DNA from: Sporosarcina sp. BI001-red
Lineage (GTDB): Bacteria; Bacillota; Bacilli; Bacillales_A; Planococcaceae
Reading direction: 5' to 3'
DNA length: 64,000 nt
Assembly (NCBI RefSeq): GCF_003384035.1
Contig: NZ_QQAK01000013.1
Coordinates: forward strand, 124,001-188,000
How positions within the stretch are numbered: position 1 is the stretch's first letter; each line of letters begins with the position of its first letter. The notes beneath the pieces are model-generated. The model was not told where the DNA came from and searched no databases. It was given only the letters and a program-made list of their open reading frames with translations. The translations under genes were made by a program, and so were the position numbers. Below, piece by piece: positions 43,959-52,969 of the stretch.

Positions 43959-46092
43959 ACGTAATTAAAATTTCTAAATCGTCTCCTCCAAACAGCTGAT
44001 CATAAAATTGTATCGGCTGTTTGTTGCGAAGTAGCTTATAGGAGATCGCGGAACCGGTTGGCAGTTGATAATCGACAAACGCAAAAACGTCACTAAATGT
44101 AATCGGCTGACCAGTAGAAGGTGTCACCTTCAACTCGTCATCCTCTGTAATCTGAGCTGTAGGCTCAACGGATTTGTCATTCAGCATGATGGAGAACCGA
44201 GGTTTCCTAATGGTCACGTGCTTTCCGTTGAAAGCAACGGTTAGCTGCTCCGTCAATTGAATTCCTAATTCATGTACAACATCTTCAACCGTTGTCAGTG
44301 TCTTTTGTTCACTTGTAATGTGATCGCCATGCGCCACTTGTGATGTGAGTGAAATGGGCAATCCATTTCGAGAATAGACAGGAGGCTTGGATTTTAGGTG
44401 AACTCGCTTACCATTCAACATGACAGCTTGTAATGAACCCTGGGTGTTGTTGCTGCCTTCATTTAGAACGTGTAAGGCGTCTCGCAGCGTCACCGGTCGA
44501 TGTACCTTGATATCGTCTCGATCTTGAATTGCTGTTTGAATATCTTGATACTCATTATTCACGATTACTTCAGTTTTCAATACAACCGTTTGTCTATTAA
44601 TCTTCACAGAAATAGCTTCCACATTTAATTCAGTTACATCTGCAATAACAGCCTGTGCAGAGTGTCCATCTTCTCCTAGTATGAGTTGAATGGAATCTCC
44701 GTTACCTATCTGATCTTTTGAACTGACGGTTTTTCCATTTTTAAGAATAACAGAAGGGGTTCCGTGACTACCTGGTAATGTGATCTCCTGTCCATTCAGA
44801 GTGAAACGCAACGCGAGTCCAGGCTTTCCATATAACTGTCTAGCTTTGATGCCTGCTGCAAGAAGGGCGTCGCCTACCGTCATTTCCTTTAACTCAAAGA
44901 GTCGGATCATTTTATCGTTCACTGTCACGGACATGTATTGAATCGGTGCGCGTTTTGCGGCAATTGCAATTCCTATTGGCGTGACCAGTGCAGGGGAAGA
45001 GATAATATGATCGGCCAGTGTCACTTCAGACAGCGCATCAAGTCCCCTGACTGCCACCCGTTGTAAAGGGAGGTCTAGGGCGGCGCTGAGCTTATTCGTC
45101 AAAGCGGGGGTTAAGCTACCACCTCCTACTAGCATGACTGCTTGAGGGGACGTATTGTTTAGCCGCTTGATTTCATTGGCAATGGACTCTGCAAGTCGAT
45201 CAATTGCTGACATAATCGTTTGGATGACTTCTTGTGTAGGAAATTGTTGTTCAAATCCTAGAATATCATTCATGACGACAGAGTCTTCGTTGAATAACAA
45301 TCGCTTTACGCGTTCCGCTTCAGGAAAGTCCAACAAATAGCTGGAACTCAAGGCTTCAGTTATTTCATCCCCAGCCACTGGAACCATGCCGAATGCAGAA
45401 ACCGTGTTATGATTAGTAAGTGCAATATCCGAAGTCCCAGCACCAATGTCGACTAAAGCTACATTTAAACGTCTCATCGATTGCGGGATCAGGACGTTGA
45501 TTGCAGCAATCGGTTCAAGGGTCAGTGCTTCCATTTCCAAATCTGCTCGTTTAAGAGCTGAAAGCAGGGATTCCACGACGACCCTAGGTAAGAACGTGGC
45601 GATGACTTCCACACTGGCAGAGCGGCCAGTTTGGTCAATCAAACTACCGATCTCTTCATCATCCAAAAGGTAGTGAAGTACGGAGTATCCCACACAATAA
45701 TATTGGTTCTCTGTTGTGTTTGCGTCTGAAGAGAGTAACTCTTGCTGCGCTTTTTGGACGGCTCCGAGTTCTAATCTATTAATGTCTTCTATATTGATGA
45801 GCGCATGCTCTGTGATATCCACTGACATTTTTCCAGTGGCGGTTTTCAACGCTCGTCCAGCAGCTGCGACACTTACCTTTTTCAAAGGTCCGTGTCGTTC
45901 TGCAAGCAAGGTTTTCATTTGCTCAATCACTGAGGCCACACTGACTATGTTATGTATTTGTCCATCAATCATGGAGCGCTCTTTATGTTCAATTACTTCA
46001 AGATCAACGACATGATATCCTGAACTGACTTCTTCCAATATAATTCCGACAACGGAACGTGTCCCGATATCAAGTGCAAATAAAGGCGCCAC
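43957..46092 (-). CDS. FtsA/PilM-like actin-fold protein with C-terminal beta-grasp-like repeats
   Basis: 711 residues. The first ~390 form an actin-like ATPase of the FtsA/PilM type: phosphate-1 LFALDIGTRSVVGII at 4-18, the inserted SHS2-like region (VSVAAAGRALKT), phosphate-2 NVALVDIGAGTSDIAL, and the adenosine motif AVMLVGGGSLTPAL. The rest holds at least five short repeats of a pattern N-x-K-x-V....D-x-I...G-D-x-I-x-V (for example NGKTVSSKDQIGNGDSIQL and NKQPIQFYDQLFGGDDLEI), which look like ubiquitin/SLBB-type beta-grasp modules. The classical FtsA C-terminal amphipathic helix is not seen. The start is GTG at 46092, after TAGGAGGT. Often annotated as 'cell division protein FtsA', but it is not the ftsAZ-linked gene; function unknown. 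Confidence 0.75.
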   Translation of the reverse strand: MAPLFALDIGTRSVVGIILEEVSSGYHVVDLEVIEHKERSMIDGQIHNIVSVASVIEQMKTLLAERHGPLKKVSVAAAGRALKTATGKMSVDITEHALINIEDINRLELGAVQKAQQELLSSDANTTENQYYCVGYSVLHYLLDDEEIGSLIDQTGRSASVEVIATFLPRVVVESLLSALKRADLEMEALTLEPIAAINVLIPQSMRRLNVALVDIGAGTSDIALTNHNTVSAFGMVPVAGDEITEALSSSYLLDFPEAERVKRLLFNEDSVVMNDILGFEQQFPTQEVIQTIMSAIDRLAESIANEIKRLNNTSPQAVMLVGGGSLTPALTNKLSAALDLPLQRVAVRGLDALSEVTLADHIISSPALVTPIGIAIAAKRAPIQYMSVTVNDKMIRLFELKEMTVGDALLAAGIKARQLYGKPGLALRFTLNGQEITLPGSHGTPSVILKNGKTVSSKDQIGNGDSIQLILGEDGHSAQAVIADVTELNVEAISVKINRQTVVLKTEVIVNNEYQDIQTAIQDRDDIKVHRPVTLRDALHVLNEGSNNTQGSLQAVMLNGKRVHLKSKPPVYSRNGLPISLTSQVAHGDHITSEQKTLTTVEDVVHELGIQLTEQLTVAFNGKHVTIRKPRFSIMLNDKSVEPTAQITEDDELKVTPSTGQPITFSDVFAFVDYQLPTGSAISYKLLRNKQPIQFYDQLFGGDDLEILIT

Positions 46093-46148
46093 ATTAGTAC
46101 CTCCTAAGTCTTTCCGATATATTATATATGACAATTTAGCGAAATAGC

Positions 46149-46177
46149 GTGACATTTCAACTAAGGTTCATTATACT
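46149..46177 (+). promoter_or_regulatory. sigma-A promoter of aroA(G)
   Basis: -35 GTGACA, 17 bp, -10 TATACT, ~70 bp before the start codon. Confidence 0.6.
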
Positions 46178-46253
46178 AGGTCTATTATTATAAAATGTAC
46201 CATACATTCTCCGTTGCGAAAAGGGAATGCTATGAATGGGGAGGAGAATGATT

Positions 46254-47336
46254 ATGCGCCAACATGATTTGGAAGAACTGCGGTCTCAGGTAACTGAACT
46301 GAACGTAAAGATTTTGGAACTCATTAATGATCGTACTGCTGTAGTGCAAGAAATAGGTAAAGTAAAAGAAAAACAAGGTGTTAATCGTTATGATCCGGTC
46401 CGAGAAAGAGAAATGTTAGATTTCTTGAAGGACGTGAACAACGGACCCATTCCAAATGGTATTCTGGAACAGGTATTCAAAGGTATTTTCATGTCCGCAC
46501 TTGAAATTCAAGAAGACGAACAGAAAAAGGTACTTCTCGTTTCACGCAAACGAAAAGCAGAGGATACAATCGTCGACATTAACGGTGAAAAAATAGGGAA
46601 TGGAACACCTTCATTTGTATTTGGGCCATGTGCTGTAGAATCTTATGAACAAGTTTTGGCAGTTGCCGAGTCTATTAAGGCAAAAGGACTTACAATGATG
46701 CGAGGTGGCGCATATAAGCCGCGTACATCACCTTACGACTTCCAAGGATTAGGATTGGAAGGATTGAAGATTTTGAAGCGTGTTTCTGATGAGACGGGCT
46801 TGTCCATTGTGACGGAAATTATTACACCTTCTCATTTGGAAGAGGCGCTTGACTATATAGATGTCATTCAAATAGGTGCGCGGAATATGCAAAACTTCGA
46901 GCTTCTTAAAGAAGCAGGAAAAGCAAACAAACCAGTTTTGCTAAAACGTGGATTGGCTGCAACGATCGATGAATTCATTCACGCAGCAGAATACATTATG
47001 TCGAAGGGGAATACACAAATTATTCTTTGTGAGCGAGGCATTCGAACTTACGAGCGTGCGACTCGCAATACATTAGATATTTCTGCTGTTCCAATTTTAA
47101 AACAAGAAACTCATCTACCTGTATTTGTTGACGTTACTCACTCTACAGGTAGAAAAGATCTTCTAATTCCAACGGCTAAAGCAGCAATCGCTGTAGGGGC
47201 AGATGGTGTTATGGCTGAAGTGCATCCAGATCCGGCAGTTGCCTTGTCTGACTCAGCTCAACAAATGAACATCGAACAATTTGACGAGTTCTACCAAGAA
47301 ATGCAACGATTCATGAATACACATCAAATTGTATAA
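46254..47336 (+). CDS. aroA: bifunctional chorismate mutase / DAHP synthase
   Basis: 360-residue first enzyme of the shikimate pathway in Bacillales. The N-terminal AroQ chorismate mutase domain (about 1-85, with the [20 protein letters not shown] helix and VREREML, quoted in parts) acts as the feedback-sensing part; it binds prephenate/chorismate. The C-terminal part is type I-beta DAHP synthase: [33 protein letters not shown] and [14 protein letters not shown] at 46254 is 7 bases after GGAGGAG; two earlier ATGs are too close or upstream of the site. In B. subtilis this gene also precedes ccpA. Confidence 0.92.
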   Translation: MRQHDLEELRSQVTELNVKILELINDRTAVVQEIGKVKEKQGVNRYDPVREREMLDFLKDVNNGPIPNGILEQVFKGIFMSALEIQEDEQKKVLLVSRKRKAEDTIVDINGEKIGNGTPSFVFGPCAVESYEQVLAVAESIKAKGLTMMRGGAYKPRTSPYDFQGLGLEGLKILKRVSDETGLSIVTEIITPSHLEEALDYIDVIQIGARNMQNFELLKEAGKANKPVLLKRGLAATIDEFIHAAEYIMSKGNTQIILCERGIRTYERATRNTLDISAVPILKQETHLPVFVDVTHSTGRKDLLIPTAKAAIAVGADGVMAEVHPDPAVALSDSAQQMNIEQFDEFYQEMQRFMNTHQIV

Positions 47337-47341
47337 TTTTT

Positions 47342-47371
47342 CGCCGGAGCTTACATCGCTCCGGCGTTTTG
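47342..47371 (+). terminator. terminator after aroA(G)
   Basis: CGCCGGAGC pairs with GCTCCGGCG across TTACATC, followed by TTTT. The ccpA -35 lies in its loop. Confidence 0.85.
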
Positions 47372-47378
47372 GTATACT
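47350..47378 (+). promoter_or_regulatory. promoter of ccpA, embedded in the aroA terminator
   Basis: -35 CTTACA (in the hairpin loop), 17 bp, -10 TATACT. The weak -35 fits modest constitutive expression. Confidence 0.5.
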
Positions 47379-47419
47379 AGGTAAGAAAGATAAAAAAGAC
47401 AGAGAAAGGGGAGGTCAGT

Positions 47420-48424
47420 ATGGCGGTAACAATTTATGACGTGGCTCGAGAAGCGAACGTCTCAATGGCTACTGTATCACGAGTGGTCAATGGTAATCCC
47501 AACGTGAAACCAGCAACGCGTAAGAAGGTAACAGCATGCATTGAACGGCTCGGCTATCGGCCCAATGCTGTAGCACGCGGCCTCGCCAGCAGAAAAACGA
47601 CAACTGTAGGTGTGATCGTACCGGATATTTCAAAAAGTTATTACGCGGAACTCTCTAGGGGAATAGCAGATGTTGCGACAATGTACGAGTACAACATTAT
47701 TCTTTCCAATTCGGATAAGCGTACTCTTCGTGAAATGGAACTAATCGAGGACCATTTAGGAAAGCAAGTGGATGGGTTAATATTCATGAGCGACTCGATT
47801 TCGGATGATGTGCGGAAGGAAATGAATTCTGCAAACATCCCCATTGTGTTAGCGGGGACGTTGGATTCTGAGTTCGATTTTCCGACTGTGAATATCGAAA
47901 ATAAGGAAGCCGCACACACTGCGGTGAATGAGCTGATTGAAAATAACCATAAACTCATTGCGTTCATTTCCGGGCCATTTAGCCGGGACATTAATCGGCT
48001 TTCTAAGAAGACGGGGTATGAGGAAGCAATGGCTGAAGCAGGTTTATCAATTCCTGACGGGTATATTGTTGAAACGGATAATACATACGATGACGCATAC
48101 GAAGTATGGAATCGTTTAAAGAAGTTACCCGAACCTCCTACAGCCGTTTTTGCAGGGAATGACGAAATTGCTGTTGGTTTAATGAATGGAATACGCGATG
48201 CAGGGCTTACGGTACCGAATGATGTCGAGCTAATCTGTTTCCAACACTCTATTCTTGCGAGAGCAGTGCGTCCTCAGTTAACGGCTATTCGTGTGCCATT
48301 GTATGATTTAGGAGCCGTGTCAATGAGACTCTTAACGAAATTGATGAATGGCGAAGAAGTTGACCAAAAGCAAGTGGTATTGCCATACCAATTGGAGTAT
48401 CGAGATTCTGTACGGAGTAAATGA
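47420..48424 (+). CDS. ccpA: catabolite control protein A
   Basis: LacI/GalR family global regulator of 334 residues. With HPr-Ser-P it binds cre sites to control carbon genes. The N-terminal HTH (TIYDVAREANVSMATVSRVVNG) and hinge (LGYRPNAVARGLASRKT) are typical, followed by the periplasmic-binding-like core. Residues RGIADVATMYEYNIILSNSDK and FAGNDEIAVG match CcpA rather than sugar-specific paralogues. ATG at 47420 follows AAAGGGGAGG. It stands next to aroA(G) and convergent to acuCBA, the usual Bacillales order. Confidence 0.95.
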   Translation: MAVTIYDVAREANVSMATVSRVVNGNPNVKPATRKKVTACIERLGYRPNAVARGLASRKTTTVGVIVPDISKSYYAELSRGIADVATMYEYNIILSNSDKRTLREMELIEDHLGKQVDGLIFMSDSISDDVRKEMNSANIPIVLAGTLDSEFDFPTVNIENKEAAHTAVNELIENNHKLIAFISGPFSRDINRLSKKTGYEEAMAEAGLSIPDGYIVETDNTYDDAYEVWNRLKKLPEPPTAVFAGNDEIAVGLMNGIRDAGLTVPNDVELICFQHSILARAVRPQLTAIRVPLYDLGAVSMRLLTKLMNGEEVDQKQVVLPYQLEYRDSVRSK

Positions 48425-48455
48425 TGTAGATTAAATAGGTGTGACAACACAAAGT

Positions 48456-48490
48456 AAAAGCAGAGTGGAGATATCTCCACTCTGCTTTTG
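48456..48490. terminator. bidirectional terminator (ccpA / acuC)
   Basis: A perfect 34-nt palindrome (AAAAGCAGAGTGGAGAT and its complement) that pairs up to a tight loop, with T-run on both strands. Confidence 0.92.
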
Positions 48491-48521
48491 CTTTGTCAAT
48501 AGAAATAAGTGTAATGACAGT

Positions 48522-49688
48522 CTAACGTGGGTGTTGCTCACTTCGTATGTAATGTAGTGAACGATCCATAACTTGTGCATTCTTCTCTTCGATTTCTGCT
48601 TTTCTGGGAATCGGTTTATATAAGGGGCTCGGATCTTCCCACGTTTCGATGAGAGGGACAGGGGCCTCCGGCTGCCACCGGATAAGCCACTCTTTCGGAA
48701 GGGGTCCTGTCGGTGCTGGAAGTTTCTTCATCGCATACCAGATATGAGACCACGCACGAGGAACGACCCGCCATATATCATAACCGCCACCCCCTACTGC
48801 AATCCATCGTCCTTCGCAATACTCATCAGCGAGTTCACGGGCGATTCTCGGAATCTCTTTGTAGATTTCCATTGTGCCATACAAATGAGTTAACGGATCA
48901 AAGTAATGAGCATCTGCACCATTTTGTGTCAAAATTACATCTGGTTTGAACCATTCGATTACTTCTCGGAAAGCGGTTTTATAAATGGTTAAAAAAGATT
49001 CGTCCTCTGTGAAAGCATCGATTGGAAAGTTGAACGAAGTCCCATACCCTTGACCGTTCCCACGCTCAGTTACGTGTCCAGTTCCTGGGAATAGATAACG
49101 TCCAGTTTCATGGATGGAAAACGTGCAAACGTCGGGGTCATCATAAAATGTCCATTGAACCCCATCTCCATGGTGAGCGTCTGTATCGATATAAAGTACT
49201 CGTGCATCATAGTTTTTTTGTAAATAACGGATTGCAACTGAGCTATCATTATACACGCAAAATCCCGAAGCTTTCCCTTGGAAACCATGATGGAGACCAC
49301 CGCCTAGATTTAGCGCATAACCAGCACGATTTTGCATCACTTCATCGACAGCTGTCAGCGTGCCACCAACAAGCATGGCGCTTGCTTCATGCATATTTGG
49401 GAAAATAGGAGTATCTTCTGTCCCTATCCCGTAAACACTTCCTACTTCAGATCCCACTTCACCTTTTCCTGCCTTTTTTACCATCTCGACAAACTTAGGC
49501 TCATGAACTAATAGTAATTCTTCATCCGTTGCAATGCGAGGTGGGACAATATCTTCCTCTGTTATCGCGTGCATCTCTTTTAGTAAATCAAGGGTTAAGA
49601 CGATTCTTTTTTGATTAAAAGGATGTGTGTCTGAAAATGAATAACCTAGCTGATCTTCCGAAAAGATGAATACGGCATCCTTTTTCAT
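48522..49688 (-). CDS. acuC: acetoin utilization protein AcuC, protein deacetylase
   Basis: 389-residue class I histone-deacetylase-like hydrolase that removes the acetyl group from AcsA and reactivates it. The zinc/charge-relay residues sit in YIDTDAHHGDGVQWTF and the DANxHxFD-type VILTQNGADAHYFDPLTH segment; GGGGYD closes the site. ATG at 49688 overlaps the acuB stop (ATGA), so acuABC is one coupled operon. A longer frame to 49715 lacks support. Confidence 0.92.
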   Translation of the reverse strand: MKKDAVFIFSEDQLGYSFSDTHPFNQKRIVLTLDLLKEMHAITEEDIVPPRIATDEELLLVHEPKFVEMVKKAGKGEVGSEVGSVYGIGTEDTPIFPNMHEASAMLVGGTLTAVDEVMQNRAGYALNLGGGLHHGFQGKASGFCVYNDSSVAIRYLQKNYDARVLYIDTDAHHGDGVQWTFYDDPDVCTFSIHETGRYLFPGTGHVTERGNGQGYGTSFNFPIDAFTEDESFLTIYKTAFREVIEWFKPDVILTQNGADAHYFDPLTHLYGTMEIYKEIPRIARELADEYCEGRWIAVGGGGYDIWRVVPRAWSHIWYAMKKLPAPTGPLPKEWLIRWQPEAPVPLIETWEDPSPLYKPIPRKAEIEEKNAQVMDRSLHYIRSEQHPR

Positions 49689-50335
49689 ACTTCTGCCCCT
49701 GGAAAGTTCGGCCAAAGAACGTCAAATCCACGCCCCTTTAGACCTTCTATAATTGGAAGAGGATTCATCGTCTTAATGCGGATCACTAGGATTTTATTAG
49801 CCTCATTTTCTTTGTCTGGATAGACAAGGACACTTTGTACATTCGTTTGAAATTCATTAAAAACTTTAGAAACTTCGTAAAGAATTCCAGGGATGTTAGG
49901 AACACGGACTTCGATTTGAGAACCCGGCTGATGTGCACCTGTCAGTTCTATGTATTTATACAACAAATCTGTTTCTGTAATAATTCCAACCAGCTTCTGG
50001 TTGGAAACGATTGGGAGACAACCAATCTTGTTGTGATAAAAAACTAACGCAGACTCTTCCACAAAGTCCATGGGATGTCCGATAGTAGGATTCTTGACCA
50101 TACACTCAGAAAGAAGCATTTCATATGCCGCAATAATATCTTCTGTCTTCTGATTTCCGTAGGGAATGATTTCTTTCAAATCTCGATCGGTCACAATTCC
50201 AACAAGCTGATTGTCCTGAACGACAATGGGAAGATGGCGGATGTGGCGTGATCTCATTAAATCTGCAGCATCCTTTACAGTATGATCCGGTGTTAATGTT
50301 AGGACTTCAGTTTTCATAATTTCTTCGATTAACAT
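49685..50335 (-). CDS. acuB: acetoin utilization protein AcuB (CBS-ACT)
   Basis: 216 residues with two CBS domains (about 1-65, containing VKDAADLMRSRHIRHLPIV, and 75-135, containing LVGIITETDLLYKYI) and a C-terminal ACT-like domain (VRVPNIPGILYEVSKVF). CBS pairs bind adenine nucleotides, so AcuB probably senses energy state for the acu system; its exact action is unsettled. It lies between acuA (15-base gap) and acuC (overlap). Confidence 0.9.
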   Translation of the reverse strand: MLIEEIMKTEVLTLTPDHTVKDAADLMRSRHIRHLPIVVQDNQLVGIVTDRDLKEIIPYGNQKTEDIIAAYEMLLSECMVKNPTIGHPMDFVEESALVFYHNKIGCLPIVSNQKLVGIITETDLLYKYIELTGAHQPGSQIEVRVPNIPGILYEVSKVFNEFQTNVQSVLVYPDKENEANKILVIRIKTMNPLPIIEGLKGRGFDVLWPNFPGAEV

Positions 50336-50350
50336 AGGAACCCTTCTTTC

Positions 50351-50983
50351 TTAATACAGGAATCTGTTTTTTAATCGTAGGCTATCGAAGCGTTGGACAT
50401 CCTCTTGCACGATACGCTTGCCGATTCGAGCCATTAAGCAATTTGCAGGATGAGAACAAATTTCTGGGTCATCTGTCGCGAAATATTCAAGTCCACCGTG
50501 CTTCATCATTTTTTCCATGACTTTTCGGTATTCCCATACGTTGAGCTTCGTCTCTTTCAAATCCCAATGCCAATAGTATTCAGTAGTTATGACAATATAG
50601 TCTTCCATTGCATCATCCATCATCGAGACTTCCAGTAACGCTTTTCCGACACCGCCACCCCGATACTTTGCAATGACCTCAATCGCTCCTAATTCAATCA
50701 AGTTTTCAATTTTACCTTCAGACCATCGTTCAAGTGGATCAGGATACAAGTAGGTCACATATCCAACGATCTGATCTTGACTCCGCGCAACAATTATTCG
50801 TCCTTCAGGTAGCTTAGAGATACTAATTAGCGCTTTATGTTGTTGAGCAGGGGCTCTGAATGCTACTAATCCTTCATGAAATGTATAATTTTCGAGATCC
50901 AAAGTACGAATAGGTCCTTCAATAATGAGATCCCCATTTCTATGCTTCAATTTCAAAGCATTATAGGTTTTTACATGTTCCAA
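50351..50983 (-). CDS. acuA: protein acetyltransferase AcuA
   Basis: GNAT-fold enzyme of 210 residues that acetylates and inactivates acetyl-CoA synthetase AcsA at its active-site lysine. The acetyl-CoA-binding motif AKYRGGGVGKALL lies near residue 108; EVIA and LIELGAIEVI precede it. TTG start at 50983 follows GGCGGTGA. It is the first gene of acuABC and is divergent from acsA, its target. Confidence 0.92.
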   Translation of the reverse strand: MEHVKTYNALKLKHRNGDLIIEGPIRTLDLENYTFHEGLVAFRAPAQQHKALISISKLPEGRIIVARSQDQIVGYVTYLYPDPLERWSEGKIENLIELGAIEVIAKYRGGGVGKALLEVSMMDDAMEDYIVITTEYYWHWDLKETKLNVWEYRKVMEKMMKHGGLEYFATDDPEICSHPANCLMARIGKRIVQEDVQRFDSLRLKNRFLY

Positions 50984-51095
50984 TCATTTCACCGCCTTTA
51001 ACTGATATCCATCTGCTTTCAGTATACATGAAATGTACGTGTATTTTGGTGATAATTCTTACAAAACAAAGAACTGTCGGAAAAGTACTATTTGT

Positions 51096-51125
51096 TTGCC
51101 AGTTTAAGAGGAGTTCATGTAGAAT
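51096..51125 (+). promoter_or_regulatory. promoter of acsA
   Basis: -35 TTGCCA, 18 bp, -10 TAGAAT, ~35 bp before the start. No convincing cre site was found in this divergent region. Confidence 0.55.
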
Positions 51126-51159
51126 AAAAGTGTTAGTACATATTTAAGGGGGTTCTGTT

Positions 51160-52878
51160 ATGGTTTTAAAAACAATTCCGGCTTTACAGTCCGATTATCA
51201 AATGCAAGACTATGACAAGTTGGTGGCTACTTTTGATTGGAAAGAAGCTGAAAAAGCTTTTAGCTGGTATGAAACGGGAAAAGTAAATATTGCGCATGAA
51301 GCGGTCGATCGACATGCCGATTCTTTCCGCAAAAACAAAGTTGCACTCTACTATAAAGATGGTTCACGCAACGAGACCTATACATTCGGAGATTTAAAGA
51401 AAAACTCCAACAAAGCTGCAAATGTATTAAAAAACTACTCGACATTGGAGAAAGGTGATCGGATTTTCGTCTTCATGCCGCGTTCGCCTGAATTATATTT
51501 TGCACTCTTGGGCGCTTTGAAAATCGGTGCAATTGTTGGGCCGCTATTCGAGGCATTCATGGAAGGTGCTGTCTATGATCGATTAGACGACAGCGATGCA
51601 AAAGCGATCGTAACGACACCGGAACTTGTGGATCGTATTCCAGTGGATCGTTTGCCGAATCTCGAAACTGTTTTCGTCGTGGGGGACGATGTGACAGAAG
51701 AAGGCAAAATAATCAGTTTCAGTAAGCATTTTGAAAAATCATCCAAGGACTTCGAAGTGGAGTGGTTAGAACGTGAATCACCGACTTTGTTGCACTATAC
51801 CTCAGGGTCTACAGGCAAACCTAAAGGGGTCTTGCATGTACAGGAAGCAATGGTTCAGCAACTTCAAACTGCTAAGTGGGTACTCGATCTTCGAGAAGAA
51901 GATGTGTTTTGGTGTACAGCTGACCCGGGTTGGGTAACGGGTACGGCTTATGGAATTTTTGGTCCATTACTAGCAGGGGCAACAAATCTGATTGTCGGGG
52001 GCCGTTTCTCTACAGATAGCTGGTATGGGGCTATTGAAGAGTTTGGGGTAACTGTCTGGTATAGCGCACCGACCGCTTTCCGTATGCTGATGGGGGCAGG
52101 AAGTGCTGCAATGGAAGGGCACGATCTTTCGTCACTCCGTCACATTTTATCTGTCGGAGAGCCTTTGAATCCTGAAGTCGTCCGCTGGGGAATGGAAATC
52201 TTTAATATGAGAATCCATGATACATGGTGGATGACCGAAACAGGCGCTCAGATGATTTGTAACTTTGGCTCACTGCCACTGAAGCCAGGTTCGATGGGGA
52301 AGCCGGTACCAGGTGTTGAAGCAGCTATTGTTGATGACCAAGGGAATGTACTTCCTCCTAATAGAATGGGGAACTTAGCGCTGAAAAAAGGATGGCCAGC
52401 CATGATGAGAGCCATCTGGAATAACCCTGAAAAGTATGATTCGTACTTCTTGAACGGGGAATGGTATGTATCAGGGGATTCAGCATATATGGATGAGGAT
52501 GGTTACTTCTTCTTCCAAGGTCGTGTGGACGATGTCATCATGACAAGCGGGGAACGGGTAGGTCCATTTGAAATTGAAAGTAAATTGATTGAGCACCCAG
52601 CGATTGTAGAAGCAGGCGTTATCGGTAAGCCAGATCCGGTTCGCGGAGAAATCATTAAGGCGTTCATCGCATTACATGATGGATATGAGCCGACAGATGA
52701 ACTGAAAGAAGAGATTCGTCAATTCGTGAAAAAAGAGCTGGCGGGTCATGCAGCTCCAAGAGAAATTGAGTTCAAGGATAAGCTTCCTAAGACACGAAGC
52801 GGTAAAATTATGAGACGTGTGCTCAAAGCATGGGAACTCGATTTACCGACAGGTGATTTGTCGACTATGGAAGACTGA
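51160..52878 (+). CDS. acsA: acetyl-CoA synthetase
   Basis: 572-residue AMP-forming enzyme making acetyl-CoA from acetate. The P-loop YTSGSTGKPKG is near residue 211, WWMTETGA in the middle, and the catalytic PKTRSGKIMRR at the end places the regulated lysine at K549, the same number as in B. subtilis AcsA. Acetylation there by AcuA stops activity. ATG follows AAGGGGG. It is divergent from acuABC and has its own terminator. Confidence 0.94.
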   Translation: MVLKTIPALQSDYQMQDYDKLVATFDWKEAEKAFSWYETGKVNIAHEAVDRHADSFRKNKVALYYKDGSRNETYTFGDLKKNSNKAANVLKNYSTLEKGDRIFVFMPRSPELYFALLGALKIGAIVGPLFEAFMEGAVYDRLDDSDAKAIVTTPELVDRIPVDRLPNLETVFVVGDDVTEEGKIISFSKHFEKSSKDFEVEWLERESPTLLHYTSGSTGKPKGVLHVQEAMVQQLQTAKWVLDLREEDVFWCTADPGWVTGTAYGIFGPLLAGATNLIVGGRFSTDSWYGAIEEFGVTVWYSAPTAFRMLMGAGSAAMEGHDLSSLRHILSVGEPLNPEVVRWGMEIFNMRIHDTWWMTETGAQMICNFGSLPLKPGSMGKPVPGVEAAIVDDQGNVLPPNRMGNLALKKGWPAMMRAIWNNPEKYDSYFLNGEWYVSGDSAYMDEDGYFFFQGRVDDVIMTSGERVGPFEIESKLIEHPAIVEAGVIGKPDPVRGEIIKAFIALHDGYEPTDELKEEIRQFVKKELAGHAAPREIEFKDKLPKTRSGKIMRRVLKAWELDLPTGDLSTMED

Positions 52879-52882
52879 AAAC

Positions 52883-52932
52883 AAAAAAAGCTGGTCAGTT
52901 ACCCGTAAATGGGTACTGTCCAGCTTTTTCTT
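52883..52932. terminator. bidirectional terminator (acsA / class A PBP gene)
   Basis: AGCTGGTCAGTTACCC pairs with GGGTACTGTCCAGCT across a short loop, A7 on the left and TTTTTCTTTT on the right. Confidence 0.9.
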
Positions 52933-52969
52933 TTGGTTGGATTGTATTAAAAGCAAAGGACGGTAATGG

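Noticed and set aside
50984-51159. cre site in the acuA-acsA divergent region
   Set aside because: Expected from B. subtilis, but no sequence close to TGWAANCGNTNWCA was found by eye.
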